Shown: positions 32,441-41,566, counted from the first letter of the stretch. The stretch is 41,566 nucleotides of DNA from Thiothrix sp. (GCA_011375245.1 DRMA01000008.1:1-41566), one strand, 5' to 3'. The notes: generated by a model from the letters alone, not told the origin. A program made the numbers and translations.

Positions 32441-33856
32441 TTACTTAGCAACCAATTGCTTATTTGCGACTGAAAAAGTAATACGACGGTTTTTTGCTCT
32501 ACCTGCTTTAGTCGCATTAGATGCAATTGGATCTGCTTCACCAAAACCTTTTGCCTTTAACAACGTGGATGCTATACCTTTCTTACTAAGATAACGTTTA
32601 ACTGCATCAGCACGCCGTTGACTTAAGGTAGTATTATAACGATCATTGCCTTTGCTATCGGTATAACCATTAATGATTATTTTTGTCCCTTTCAAAACAG
32701 ATTTACAGCTTGTAATGATTGCAACAATACTATCGAGAAGGGTTCTACTGTCCTGTTTAATGTGTGCTTTATTCGTCGAAAAATGAATACTTTTACCCGA
32801 CATGGCTTGGTCAAGATCACCTTGACAGGCGATAATAGCTTTTGTAAGCGTAGTAGAAGAATCCAGCGTAACAGATTGCTCAGCATCATTTTTTTCCCTA
32901 ACAAGACGATCCTTCAGGGTAAAACTAAAACCTGTTGTTCTAATAAAGTCCTTTGCAGCCAATCTTAATTTTTTGTGAGTTATACCATCTATGTTGCCTG
33001 ATAAAGTCAAACGCCCCTCTTTCGGCAAAATACCATGACTCACAACCAACTGGTTATTAATACTTTTCATATATAACGGTTTAGAAATAGCATTAACGAT
33101 ATCATCTATTTGTGCTTGGGAAGCAAGCTTGCCTTTTAGAATAATTTGCCCATTTCTCATATGTGCCATTATATTAGCAGGTTGCATAGGGCTATTAACC
33201 AGCACCTTGTCTGTTACAGGCATACTTAACAACCCTTGTACATGATTGTGTAATGTCATTTTTTCTGCTGTTGAGTGAACCGATCCTGACAATACAGGTA
33301 CACCTTTTGCCAGCATCAGCGTTACTTTACCCGTCGTTTTCAAAATAGGAAATAAGAGTTTGCTATCGCTCAGCCATGTAGGAGAAGTAATGTTATCAGC
33401 AACCGTTAATTGGTTATTGACATTGTTTGCACCATAAAAAGATTGAGCGCTTTCCACAAAGTCATTGATCTGCTCCTGTGATGGAAAAACGCCTGTTAAT
33501 AGCAATGTCCCTTGCTCTGCTGTCAATACTAACGTTGGAGGCATTTGTTTTAGTACTATAATCGCATTGTTAACAACCCTAACACCTTCCATTCGGTTGA
33601 CCAGTTTAACAACTTGCTTACGCTCTTTCTCAGTTGCCACTGAGCCAGATAACAATACATCTCGACCGCGCTGCTCAAGCGTAACCACTGCACCCTTTAT
33701 GCCTTCTTTGCTAAGTTGCTGTTGAACACGTGCTTGTAAGTTATTTTCTATAGATGGTTGTTTTACTGTTAGCATAAAAAAATAGAGCAACGCTAAACCA
33801 AGCAGCATAGACGACCACCACCAGCTTTTTGATAAGCCAGTACAACGTGTAAACAT
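32441..33856 (-). CDS. BON-domain and OmpA-like envelope protein
   Basis: A 471-residue protein with an N-terminal membrane anchor (SWWWSSMLLGLALLYFFML, residues 10-28), then several BON-type repeats between about residues 35 and 330, each showing the GxVxxxxxxxxV pattern (VTLEQRGRDVLLSGSVATE; QIILKGKLASQAQIDDIVNA). The C-terminal OmpA domain (about 360-465) has INGYTDSKGNDRYNTTLSQR and the NRRITF end, the peptidoglycan-binding fold. It probably links the inner membrane to the wall and possibly to phospholipids. It is followed on the same strand by two tiny membrane-protein genes. Confidence 0.88.
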   Translation of the reverse strand: MFTRCTGLSKSWWWSSMLLGLALLYFFMLTVKQPSIENNLQARVQQQLSKEGIKGAVVTLEQRGRDVLLSGSVATEKERKQVVKLVNRMEGVRVVNNAIIVLKQMPPTLVLTAEQGTLLLTGVFPSQEQINDFVESAQSFYGANNVNNQLTVADNITSPTWLSDSKLLFPILKTTGKVTLMLAKGVPVLSGSVHSTAEKMTLHNHVQGLLSMPVTDKVLVNSPMQPANIMAHMRNGQIILKGKLASQAQIDDIVNAISKPLYMKSINNQLVVSHGILPKEGRLTLSGNIDGITHKKLRLAAKDFIRTTGFSFTLKDRLVREKNDAEQSVTLDSSTTLTKAIIACQGDLDQAMSGKSIHFSTNKAHIKQDSRTLLDSIVAIITSCKSVLKGTKIIINGYTDSKGNDRYNTTLSQRRADAVKRYLSKKGIASTLLKAKGFGEADPIASNATKAGRAKNRRITFSVANKQLVAK

Positions 33857-34064
33857 AATGTAACCTTAGATGTAAAATTGGGGGTTAGGAGAGAACTCCT
33901 TGTCCAAACATTATAACCAATTATCAGCTAAAGGTCATTATTTAACGAAATCAACTTGACTTATCATTTAAAGCAAAAAATTCTATAAAATAAAGTATTT
34001 ATAGCTCTATTATTAAGCATAATCATGGTTTTTTAACCACATTAATGACGTAAAAAAACAACGT

Positions 34065-35120
34065 TTATAAATACCATAATGCCTGAATTTCATTGGCTAA
34101 CATTGGCTTAATATCAAACTCAGTAAACGCCTTTGAACGTGTTCCTGTTGCAATTGTTACACATTCTTCATCTCGACCTTGGCTATAACGCGCGGTGATT
34201 CGTGCAGCTAATTCAATATCGTCGGCAGAAATGTCATTGCCATCCATTAGGGTCAATGGTCCTGCACAGCTTGCTGTTTTAAGCCAAATAAACTTATTTT
34301 TGTACCCTTCCATAAAACGTGTCTCACCCTCTTCACGTGCAATAATCAGTTTAAAGTTCTTTTTAGGGCGTAAATGGCGACCTGTCTTGAGCAACATAAT
34401 ATCGTCCAACTCATAATATTTATCACCGCGGTTTTGCCACAGATCTTTCAATTTATCCGAATAATTCGGATCTGTGAGAAAACAACAACCACCTGCGGGC
34501 TGGGCATATTCATCAAACCCCCAATGATTGGCTAATGCAATTTGTGGTTTACGACTTCTGCCTGAAAAGCCATAGAGTTTTTCCCGATCAATCCAATTTT
34601 CTAGCTCAGGTTTGGTTGCAGGTAAGTTTTTTGCACATAATGGACGCAAGAGTAAATCATCAGCCCCTGACTCATTGGCAATAATCGGCATGGTTTCCTT
34701 ACGTTGTGACATCGGACGTTGACCAATGACTTCTCCCGTAATCATAAAATCAAAGTCATTTTCCATCATCCATTGCTTCGCTTTATTCACCATAAAGATT
34801 TTGCAATCTAAACAAGGATTAAGGTTTGCGCCATAACCATGTTTTGGATTAATCACCACATCTTTGTACTCATCAACAATATCAATAATATGTAGCTTTA
34901 TACCTAATTGTTCTGCTACCCATAACGCATTATTACGCTTTGGCTTCGCTTTATCTTTTTTACGAATCGCATGCGTATGCCCTTCAACACAAAAGCCCGT
35001 AAAGAAATTAATTCCTTCCACATGGATGCCTTGTTCAAGCATTGCTTTAGTCGCGAGAAGAGAATCTAAACCACCTGATATAAGGGAGACTGCTTTACGT
35101 TGTTTATCGTGTATATCCAT
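34065..35120 (-). CDS. PP-loop ATP-pyrophosphatase, probable tRNA/sulfur-transfer enzyme
   Basis: A 351-residue protein whose N-terminal PP-loop SGGLDSLLA (residues 15-23) belongs to the MnmA/ThiI-like adenylating superfamily. A NPCLDCKIFM block holds a CxxC pair that could carry persulfide or an Fe-S cluster, and AGGCCFL adds a second Cys pair. The C-terminal part (FIWLKTASCAGPLTLMDGND, RYSQGRDEECVTI) is distinct from MnmA. Such proteins are often annotated as thiouridylase or methyltransferase-like, but the exact target is not known to me. ATG 35120 is preferred to TTG 35138. It stands alone on the minus strand, 228 bases from glyQ, which is divergent. Confidence 0.75.
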   Translation of the reverse strand: MDIHDKQRKAVSLISGGLDSLLATKAMLEQGIHVEGINFFTGFCVEGHTHAIRKKDKAKPKRNNALWVAEQLGIKLHIIDIVDEYKDVVINPKHGYGANLNPCLDCKIFMVNKAKQWMMENDFDFMITGEVIGQRPMSQRKETMPIIANESGADDLLLRPLCAKNLPATKPELENWIDREKLYGFSGRSRKPQIALANHWGFDEYAQPAGGCCFLTDPNYSDKLKDLWQNRGDKYYELDDIMLLKTGRHLRPKKNFKLIIAREEGETRFMEGYKNKFIWLKTASCAGPLTLMDGNDISADDIELAARITARYSQGRDEECVTIATGTRSKAFTEFDIKPMLANEIQALWYL

Positions 35121-35237
35121 GTTTTTTATCCATCTCAATTAAGAGCATCCATAAGGTGCATTAAAATAATGCGCTGAAGTATATCAGCGAATTTCATTCT
35201 TTAGTCCTAAAATACTTACATTAAGCAATAGCACAGA

Positions 35238-35266
35238 TTGGTTGCTATACGTATATGGCGTATACT
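35238..35266 (+). promoter_or_regulatory. Probable glyQS promoter
   Basis: TTGGTT (35238-35243) and TATACT (35261-35266) are 17 bases apart, about 80 bases before ATG 35349. A TATACG/CGTATA inverted pair overlaps the spacer. Confidence 0.45.
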
Positions 35267-35348
35267 GCGCCAGCATTAACATTACATTGCACCGTACTGC
35301 ATTCTAGCCCTCTTTAAAATCACCAAACCATCGCATGGATTAGATTAC

Positions 35349-36272
35349 ATGGATCAACTAAAAAATGATGTATCAACCTTTCAAGGTCTTATACTATCAC
35401 TCCAAAACTATTGGGCAGCGCATGGCTGCGTGTTAATGCAACCCTACGATATAGAAATGGGTGCGGGGACGTTTCATCCTTCCACTTTTTTACGCTCGAT
35501 TGGTCCCGAACCGTGGAATTCAGCCTATGTGCAACCTTGCCGCCGACCAACTGATGGGCGCTATGGCGAAAATCCAAATCGCTTGCAGCACTACTATCAG
35601 TTTCAAGTGATGCTCAAACCCTCACCTGACAACATTCAAGAACTCTATCTTGAATCCTTACAACAACTGGGAATTGATCCATTAGTACACGATATTCGTT
35701 TTGTTGAAGACAACTGGGAATCCCCTACCCTTGGTGCATGGGGTTTAGGCTGGGAAATTTGGCTCAATGGTATGGAAGTAACCCAATTCACCTATTTTCA
35801 ACAAGTGGGAGGGCTTGAATGCAAACCTGTCACGGGTGAAATTACCTATGGTCTTGAACGAATAGCGATGTATTTGCAAGGGGTTAAAAGTATCTATGAT
35901 CTCGTGTGGACAGAAGGGCCACAAGGCACAGTCACTTATGGTGATGTGTTTCATCAAAATGAAGTTGAACAATCGCATTACAACTTTGAACAAGCGAATA
36001 CCGATATCCTCTTTACACAATTTAATACAGCAGAAACTGAAAGCCAACGCCTTATTGCTGCCAAACTCGCCCTCCCTGCTTATGAAAAAATGCTCAATGC
36101 CTCACACATATTTAACTTGCTTGACGCACGACGTGCCATCTCAGTCACTGAACGACAGCGTTATATTTTAAGAATAAGAAGCTTATCGCGTGCCATTGCT
36201 GAAGCCTATTATGTATCACGCGAAAGCTTAGGTTTCCCTCTAGTGACCAATCAGGCGAACAACGGAGAATAA
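35349..36272 (+). CDS. glyQ: Glycyl-tRNA synthetase alpha subunit
   Basis: The 307-residue catalytic subunit of the bacterial alpha2-beta2 glycyl-tRNA synthetase. Class II motifs and the invariant family blocks are visible: LQNYWAAHGCVLMQPYDIEM, GPEPWNSAYVQPCRRPTDGR, GENPNRLQHYYQFQVMLKPS and WEIWLNGMEVTQFTYFQQ. Standard length. glyS starts 2 bases after its stop. Confidence 0.98.
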   Translation: MDQLKNDVSTFQGLILSLQNYWAAHGCVLMQPYDIEMGAGTFHPSTFLRSIGPEPWNSAYVQPCRRPTDGRYGENPNRLQHYYQFQVMLKPSPDNIQELYLESLQQLGIDPLVHDIRFVEDNWESPTLGAWGLGWEIWLNGMEVTQFTYFQQVGGLECKPVTGEITYGLERIAMYLQGVKSIYDLVWTEGPQGTVTYGDVFHQNEVEQSHYNFEQANTDILFTQFNTAETESQRLIAAKLALPAYEKMLNASHIFNLLDARRAISVTERQRYILRIRSLSRAIAEAYYVSRESLGFPLVTNQANNGE

Positions 36273-36274
36273 TA

Positions 36275-38365
36275 ATGACCGATAGTAACGATAATAATGT
36301 GATGGCACACGATCTACTGATTGAATTAGGCACTGAAGAACTACCACCAAAAGCACTAAAAAGCCTTGCAAAAGCGTTTACTTCAGGCGTGGTTAACGGT
36401 TTAAACGATGCCAAACTATCCATGGGTGACGTACAAACCTTCGCAACCCCTCGCCGTTTAGCCATTTTGATTAAATCCGTTGCCAGCCAACAAGCAGACC
36501 AACATATTGAACGTAAAGGCCCCGCCGCCAAAGCAGCACTTGATAAAGACGGCAACCCCAGTCGCGCTATTTTAGGTTTTGCTAAATCCTGTGGTGTGGA
36601 TTATCAAGAGCTGGATAAAATACAAACGGATAAAGGCGAATGGTTTGTCTTTAAACAAACCAAAATAGGACAAAAAACCACTGCACTTATTGAAGCTATT
36701 GTTGCCACTGCACTGGAGAATTTACCCACGCCAAAACGGATGCGCTGGGGAGATAACGATGTTGAATTTGTCCGCCCAGCCAAATGGCTATTAGCACTGT
36801 TTGGCAGTGACATTATTGATATGCAGGTTATGGGTCTAACCGCAGGACGCACTACACGCGGTCATCGCTTCCATCAACAAGGTAATCTTACTATTGATAC
36901 CCCTAGTGATTATGAAGCAGCATTACTAAAAGCTCATGTTGTTGCTGACTTTACTAAACGACGTAATCGCGTTCAACAATTTGCCTTAGAAATTGCTCAG
37001 GAACTCGGTGGACAAGTCATTATTAACCCTGACTTACTTGATGAAGTTACCGCGCTCGTTGAATGGCCTGTTGCCGTATCAGGTTCGTATGACGAAGAGT
37101 TTTTGGATGTTCCCAAAGAATGTCTTATCAGTACTATGGAAGAACATCAAAAATACTTTGCTGTTGTTGATCAGCATGGTGTTTTGCTACCGTATTTTAT
37201 TACCACGAGTAATATCGTCAGCAAAGATCCCAATGTGGTTCGTGAAGGTAATGAACGGGTTATTCGTCCTCGTTTTAGCGATGCCGCTTTTTTCTGGCAA
37301 CAAGATCGAAAACACCCTTTATCAACACATATTGAAGCGACCAAAAAAATCATCTTTCAGCAGCAACTTGGCACTCTGTTTGAAAAAACAGAACGTGTTG
37401 CACAACTAACCGCTGAAATTGCCCAACAAACAGATTCAGACGTTACCGAAGCCAGCCGCGCTGCTACGCTCTCTAAATGTGACTTAATGACTAATATGGT
37501 CAATGAATTCCCTAAGTTACAAGGTATTATGGGACGCTATTATGCCTTACACGATGGCGAAACTGAAAACGTCGCTTATGCACTTGAACAACAATACCAA
37601 CCGCGTTACGCAGGTGATAGCCTCCCCGAAAAGCACTGTGGTCTTATTCTTTCGCTGGCGGATAAACTCGATACCTTAATGGGGATTTTTGCCATTGGAC
37701 AAAAACCGACAGGTACAAAAGACCCCTTTGCATTACGCCGTGCAGCGTTAGGTGTATTGCGTATTATCATTGAAAAAGAGCTTGATCTGGATATTAAACA
37801 GCTTTTAACCTTTGCCGCTACATCATTAAGTGAAAAGGTCGATGCACAACCCCATGTTAATGCAACTTTCGACTATATCCTCGAACGTCTTCATGCCTAT
37901 TATCGAGATCAAGGTATTGCTGCGGATATTATTGATGCCGTTGCCAAACTTAAACCTTCACGTCCACTCGACTTTAACCAACGTGTTCATGCCGTTGCTA
38001 GTTTTCGTGAACTTGATGAAGCTTCCGCATTGGCAGCAGCGAATAAACGTATCAGCAATATCCTCAAAAAACTCAAAAATGCTGCCCCTGAAACCATTGA
38101 TGAAACCTTATTTAGTGAAGATGCCGAAAAAGCTTTATTTGCTGCTGTAACACGCCAACGCGCGATTGTTCTGCCCTTATTTAGACAAGGCGACTATGAA
38201 ATTGCCTTAACCTCACTGGCACAACTGCGTGATCCTGTTGATACCTTTTTCGATAATGTGATGGTGATGACCGATGATGAAGCGATTAAAAATAATCGCT
38301 TGGCATTACTGAATCAGCTACGCAATACCTTTATTGAAGTGGCAGATTTATCGGTGTTGCAATAA
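36275..38365 (+). CDS. glyS: Glycyl-tRNA synthetase beta subunit
   Basis: The 696-residue beta subunit that recognises tRNA-Gly. Blocks seen are LLIELGTEELPPKAL (about residues 13-27), ATPRRLAILI, SGSYDEEFLDVPKECLISTM, the HD-type core near KCDLMTNMVNEFPKLQGIMG, the KPTGTKDPFALRRAALGVLR block (about 481-500) and a C-terminal anticodon-binding-like domain with FFDNVMVM. Length is standard. The first ATG at 36275 lies 2 bases after glyQ, so the pair is translationally linked. Confidence 0.98.
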   Translation: MTDSNDNNVMAHDLLIELGTEELPPKALKSLAKAFTSGVVNGLNDAKLSMGDVQTFATPRRLAILIKSVASQQADQHIERKGPAAKAALDKDGNPSRAILGFAKSCGVDYQELDKIQTDKGEWFVFKQTKIGQKTTALIEAIVATALENLPTPKRMRWGDNDVEFVRPAKWLLALFGSDIIDMQVMGLTAGRTTRGHRFHQQGNLTIDTPSDYEAALLKAHVVADFTKRRNRVQQFALEIAQELGGQVIINPDLLDEVTALVEWPVAVSGSYDEEFLDVPKECLISTMEEHQKYFAVVDQHGVLLPYFITTSNIVSKDPNVVREGNERVIRPRFSDAAFFWQQDRKHPLSTHIEATKKIIFQQQLGTLFEKTERVAQLTAEIAQQTDSDVTEASRAATLSKCDLMTNMVNEFPKLQGIMGRYYALHDGETENVAYALEQQYQPRYAGDSLPEKHCGLILSLADKLDTLMGIFAIGQKPTGTKDPFALRRAALGVLRIIIEKELDLDIKQLLTFAATSLSEKVDAQPHVNATFDYILERLHAYYRDQGIAADIIDAVAKLKPSRPLDFNQRVHAVASFRELDEASALAAANKRISNILKKLKNAAPETIDETLFSEDAEKALFAAVTRQRAIVLPLFRQGDYEIALTSLAQLRDPVDTFFDNVMVMTDDEAIKNNRLALLNQLRNTFIEVADLSVLQ

Positions 38366-38493
38366 GATCGCTTAGCATTATTGAAGCATCTAAATACATT
38401 CGCGCCAAAACCAACAAAAATAGGGCGTGAATAATGGATGCTGATTGATAAAAATAAGATTAGGCTTAATGTCCAAGGAATGGCTTGAGTAAG

Positions 38494-38541
38494 ATCATAA
38501 CTTCGATTGGGTGGATAAGGCACGCCATCCACCATGCTACT
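38494..38541. repeat. Partial MITE-like repeat, copy E
   Basis: GGGTGGATAAGGCACGCCAT followed by CCACCATGCTAC matches one hairpin half of copies B and C, and the preceding GATCATAACTTCG recalls the outer arm with a deletion. It lies between glyS and the S41 peptidase gene. Confidence 0.7.
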
Positions 38542-38637
38542 GAATACTGAATTGTTAACCAGCTAATGAAAGATGCCTATTATTTCTCATAAACTCTGTT
38601 AATATTCTATTTATAGAGTATTGTAAAAAGAGGATTT

Positions 38638-40146
38638 ATGAAAATCTTACCGTTCTTTCTCATTATATTTGTACTTGCTCTTTTTCTTAGTGCTTGTGGT
38701 GGCAGTGGTAGAAGTGAGAATAGCAATAATACATTATCAAGATGGCAACCAAGCATTTTTGAGCCTGCAAGTAACTTTGCACAAAAATGTGTCGTGCCAA
38801 CAACATGGATAAATCCTTATAACAATCTACAATTTACCGATACTCAAGGAACAGTCGTTGATGAAAACAACTGGCTTCGCTCTTGGAGTAACGCCTCTTA
38901 TCTGTGGTATGACGAAATCATTGATAAAGATCCCGCTTTATATACCGACCCCGTTGCATATTTTTCCTTATTGAAGACAGAGGCAAGCACGATATCAGGG
39001 AAACCAAAGGATCAATTTCATTTTTCAGTTAGTCTTGCTGAATATGAAACATACTTGACAGCAGTCTCAGCCCGTTATGGTTTTTACTTTCGTGTATTAC
39101 ACCATAGCCCAACAACCGAAGTTGTCATTTTATATACCGAACCCAATTCACCCGCAGCACAAGCTGGTTTGCAACGCGGCACAAAAATAATGGCCGTGGA
39201 TGGCAATGCCTTCGATGTGACTGATTTAGTGCCTGATGGAGTAGATGAAACTCATACTTTCCTTGTATTGGACTCAGGTTCTGTCACGCCAAGAACCGTT
39301 GTTCTCAGTTCTGCGGTTATTACCAACACTCCTGTTCGGCATGTGTCGGTATTCGATACGACAGCAGGTCAAATTGGTTATTTATTATTCACATTTCATG
39401 CAGGCAAGGCTGAGGAGGAGCTTATTAATGCCATCCGTTATTTTGCTGATGAAGGCATTCGTGATCTCGTGCTTGATCTGCGTTATAACAGTGGTGGCTT
39501 GATTGATATTGCCAATCGGTTGAGTTATATGTTGGCTGGATTTGATCAACCTGAACAGCCAATATTTTACTCTCAGCAATTTAATAATAAGTCTCCTGAA
39601 CTGACAAGCCATGTTTTCTCTTCTTTATCATCGGCAGGTGAAACATTACCAACACTCAATCTTGCGCGAGTTTTTATCCTTACGGGGGCATCAACCTGCT
39701 CTGCTTCAGAACTAATTATTAATGGCTTGCGTGGGATTGATGTTGATGTGATACAGGTCGGTGAAACGACCTGCGGTAAACCTTATGGCTTTATCGATCA
39801 AATTAATTGCGGTAGGGTTTATTCGAGTATCAACTTTAAATCATTGAATAATAACAATTTTGGCGATTATGCTGATGGATTTTCGCCCGAAAATAGCATT
39901 GAAACAGCAGGGATACGATTAGCTGGATGTTATGTTGCAGATAATGATTATGAGCATATGCTGGGTGACCCGCAAGAAGCACTCTTCGCTGCCGCACTTC
40001 AATATAGAATTGATGGTTCATGCCCTACCATTTCACCCTCAAGTGTTAGTAAAAAAAGTGCAACTCCAGAGCAGGATTTACTGATTGATAGCAAGCAAAA
40101 TCATCCATTCTGGCGCAATAACATGCGACCATTCATAAGTAGATGA
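38638..40146 (+). CDS. S41-family serine peptidase lipoprotein with PDZ domain
   Basis: A 502-residue exported protein. The lipobox LSAC places the lipid-carrying Cys at residue 20, so it is membrane-anchored outside the cytoplasm. A PDZ domain spans about residues 150-215 (SPAAQAGLQRGTKIMAVDG). The S41 catalytic core follows: LVLDLRYNSGG (about residues 280-290), the nucleophile Ser355 in TCSASE and Lys381 in TTCGKPYG, a 26-residue Ser-Lys spacing as in CtpA-type peptidases. The AGG-A-like ribosome binding site AAGAGG lies just before ATG 38638. It is a single gene between two MITE-like copies. Substrate unknown. Confidence 0.9.
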   Translation: MKILPFFLIIFVLALFLSACGGSGRSENSNNTLSRWQPSIFEPASNFAQKCVVPTTWINPYNNLQFTDTQGTVVDENNWLRSWSNASYLWYDEIIDKDPALYTDPVAYFSLLKTEASTISGKPKDQFHFSVSLAEYETYLTAVSARYGFYFRVLHHSPTTEVVILYTEPNSPAAQAGLQRGTKIMAVDGNAFDVTDLVPDGVDETHTFLVLDSGSVTPRTVVLSSAVITNTPVRHVSVFDTTAGQIGYLLFTFHAGKAEEELINAIRYFADEGIRDLVLDLRYNSGGLIDIANRLSYMLAGFDQPEQPIFYSQQFNNKSPELTSHVFSSLSSAGETLPTLNLARVFILTGASTCSASELIINGLRGIDVDVIQVGETTCGKPYGFIDQINCGRVYSSINFKSLNNNNFGDYADGFSPENSIETAGIRLAGCYVADNDYEHMLGDPQEALFAAALQYRIDGSCPTISPSSVSKKSATPEQDLLIDSKQNHPFWRNNMRPFISR

Positions 40147-40284
40147 TCATAATTATTTTAACAAAGAGAGCATAGCTTCGTAGGGTAGATAAGGCACGCC
40201 ATCCACTATGCTACGTAGCCATGCGGCGGATGGCGTACCTTATCCGCCCTACAACGTCTTTATTATTTTGTTAAGATATTAAGG
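40144..40284 (-). repeat. MITE-like repeat, copy C (full, inverted)
   Basis: About 140 bases in the opposite orientation to copy B. Terminal arms GATCATAATTATTTTAAC and GTCTTTATTATTTTGTTAAG bound two hairpins with cores GGATAAGGCACGCCATCC-like and GGCGGATGGCGTACCTTATC. It begins at the stop of the S41 peptidase gene. Confidence 0.85.
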
Positions 40285-40470
40285 TAAGTATTTAACAGTA
40301 GATGGTAGCTCATACATCAAGAAATATATTGATTCGATTTTTAACCAAAGTGGCAAACTAGTTGAGTTTGCCACCTAAGCCCAAGAATGCTTATTTTTTA
40401 CACATAACTAAGACTGTTTTTGCGTTTTAAAGTAAAAAGTCAAATCGCTTAGGTTATTTAGTTTTTCTTT
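40285..40470. other. Gap between copy C and purL
   Basis: No gene is seen. It holds the purL-side hairpin at 40350-40374 and AT-rich sequence. Confidence 0.5.
40350..40374 (-). terminator. Probable purL terminator hairpin
   Basis: A perfect 10-bp stem GTGGCAAACT/AGTTTGCCAC with a 5-base loop lies about 100 bases downstream of purL on the minus strand. The following minus-strand bases are T/A-rich (TTTGGTTAAAAA) but not a strict T-tract. Confidence 0.6.
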
Positions 40471-41566
40471 CTAATCCACAAACACTCGCGCATTCCTAAA
40501 CATACGCATCCAAGCGCCATCTTCGCCCCATTCATCAGGCTTCCATGAATACTGTACGCTCCTAAATAAGCGTTCTGGATGGGGCATCATAATGGTAAAT
40601 TGCCCGCTTTCGGTGGTTAAGCCCGTAATACCTGCGGGTGAACCATTCGGGTTATACGGATAATCTTCCGCTACCTTTCCCGCATGATCAACATAACGCA
40701 AACTCACTGTACCTGTGTCAACAACAGCTTGTACATCATGCCCTTGTTCAGCAAATACCGCACGTCCTTCGCCATGGGAGACGGCAACGGGTAATAAAGA
40801 GCCTTCCATGCCTTGTAGGAAAATAGAGGGTGATTTCATTACTTCAACCGTACTCAAACGTGCCTCAAACTGCTCGGAGAAGTTACGATGAAAACGTGGC
40901 CAATGTTCGGCATTAGGAATTATGTCCTTAATTTGAGAGAACATCTGACAGCCATTACATACTCCCAAAGCAAACACATCATCGCGTGCGAAAAACGCAC
41001 TAAATGTCTCTGTCACTTGGCTATTAAGCAAGATGGATTTTGCCCACCCTCCCCCTGCACCCAACACATCGCCATAAGAAAAACCACCACAGGCAACAAC
41101 CCCTGAAAAGCCATCAAAAGTAATGCGTCCATCAATAATATCGGTCATATGCACATCAACCGCACGAAAACCTGCTTTATTAAACGCTGCTGCCATTTCT
41201 TGCTGACCATTCACACCCTGCTCACGCAAAATGGCCACTGATGGACGCGTATGGTTAATATACGGCGCGGCAATATTCTCATTAATATCAAAACTTAAAT
41301 CAACGGGTATACCCCTATTATTAGGTGTGGCAATCGACTCAAATTCTTGTTGGGCGCAGGTTTCATTATCACGCAATGCTTGCATACGGTAACTGGTTTC
41401 AGCCCAATATTGCTGTAAAGTCACTCTAGAAGCCGCATACACTGTTTCGTCAGCCCAGCTAAAGCGTATTTCATCATCATAATTTAATTGACCAATAACA
41501 TGCGAGTGCTTTGCTAAGCCTGCTTCACGTAAAATAGACAATACATCTTCTGTATCAGAATGATGC
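40471..41566 (-). CDS. purL: Phosphoribosylformylglycinamidine synthase PurL, C-terminal part (5' end outside window)
   Basis: The frame stays open to the right window edge (HHSDTEDV before the visible LSILREAGLAKHSHV), so only the last 365 residues are seen of a usual 1290-residue gammaproteobacterial enzyme. The C-terminal glutaminase domain has PSVAILREQGVNGQQEMAAA, CGGFSYGDVLGAGGGWAKS, the nucleophile in GVCNGCQMFS and the HPERLFRSVQYSW end. This enzyme makes FGAM in purine synthesis. No anomaly seen. Confidence 0.97.
   Translation of the reverse strand, partial: HHSDTEDVLSILREAGLAKHSHVIGQLNYDDEIRFSWADETVYAASRVTLQQYWAETSYRMQALRDNETCAQQEFESIATPNNRGIPVDLSFDINENIAAPYINHTRPSVAILREQGVNGQQEMAAAFNKAGFRAVDVHMTDIIDGRITFDGFSGVVACGGFSYGDVLGAGGGWAKSILLNSQVTETFSAFFARDDVFALGVCNGCQMFSQIKDIIPNAEHWPRFHRNFSEQFEARLSTVEVMKSPSIFLQGMEGSLLPVAVSHGEGRAVFAEQGHDVQAVVDTGTVSLRYVDHAGKVAEDYPYNPNGSPAGITGLTTESGQFTIMMPHPERLFRSVQYSWKPDEWGEDGAWMRMFRNARVFVD

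Noticed and set aside
1..41566. tRNA genes
   Set aside because: No T-loop-like GTTCRANNC with matching acceptor stems was found on reading either strand, though this was not computed.

Overview
The window looks like the chromosome of an AT-leaning gammaproteobacterium. The gene set (rpsF-rpsR-DUF2232-rplI, alpha/beta glycyl-tRNA synthetase, metE with divergent metR, fused pheA P-protein, type III glutamine synthetase, purL) and the many short palindromic dispersed repeats fit an environmental lineage, possibly Thiotrichales/Beggiatoa-like sulfur oxidisers or methylotrophs. That placement is an inference from gene content only. No rRNA or tRNA gene was recognised. Both window edges cut a gene (cbiE on the left, purL on the right).

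Positions 1-7470 hold a minus-strand cobalamin operon read from right to left: a cobalamin riboswitch (about 7310-7465), cbtB, cbtA (cobalt uptake), cobB/cbiA, cobO, cobM/cbiF, cbiX, cbiC, cbiD and cbiE (cut). CbiX and CbiD mark the early-cobalt ('anaerobic') route. bluB, an oxygen-requiring enzyme for the lower ligand, lies just downstream at 8245-8898. Between them is a strongly expressed-looking small secreted low-complexity protein gene (7703-8146) with its own promoter, ribosome binding site and terminator.

Positions 8900-14870 form an accessory stretch: an ElyC/YdcF-like protein, an M35 aspzincin metallopeptidase, and a large gene at 12341-13927 with a replication-protein-like winged-helix look, a tandem-repeat coiled coil and a conserved C-terminal helix domain. 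Its 3' end is duplicated at 9756-9823, on the far side of the peptidase gene. Upstream of it lies a TGTT/TGTC microsatellite and iteron-like palindromic repeats. 

Positions 14870-41566 are mostly housekeeping: metR/metE, pheA, the rpsF ribosomal operon, argF and argD (separated by a tnpA/tnpB-less IS200/IS605-type remnant), typA/bipA, a group II truncated haemoglobin preceded by two tiny ORFs and followed by a membrane coiled-coil protein, an AraC regulator, glnN, a BON-OmpA envelope protein with two tiny membrane proteins, a PP-loop ATPase, glyQ-glyS, an S41 lipoprotein peptidase and the purL 3' part.

Intergenic gaps carry at least one MITE-like family (five full or partial copies) and two or three other dispersed palindromes. 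I found no CRISPR array, prophage module or classical defence island. The most unusual items are the rep-like gene with its duplicated end and iteron region, the solo IS200/IS605 ends with a possible omega-RNA, and the mini-ORFs ahead of the globin gene.
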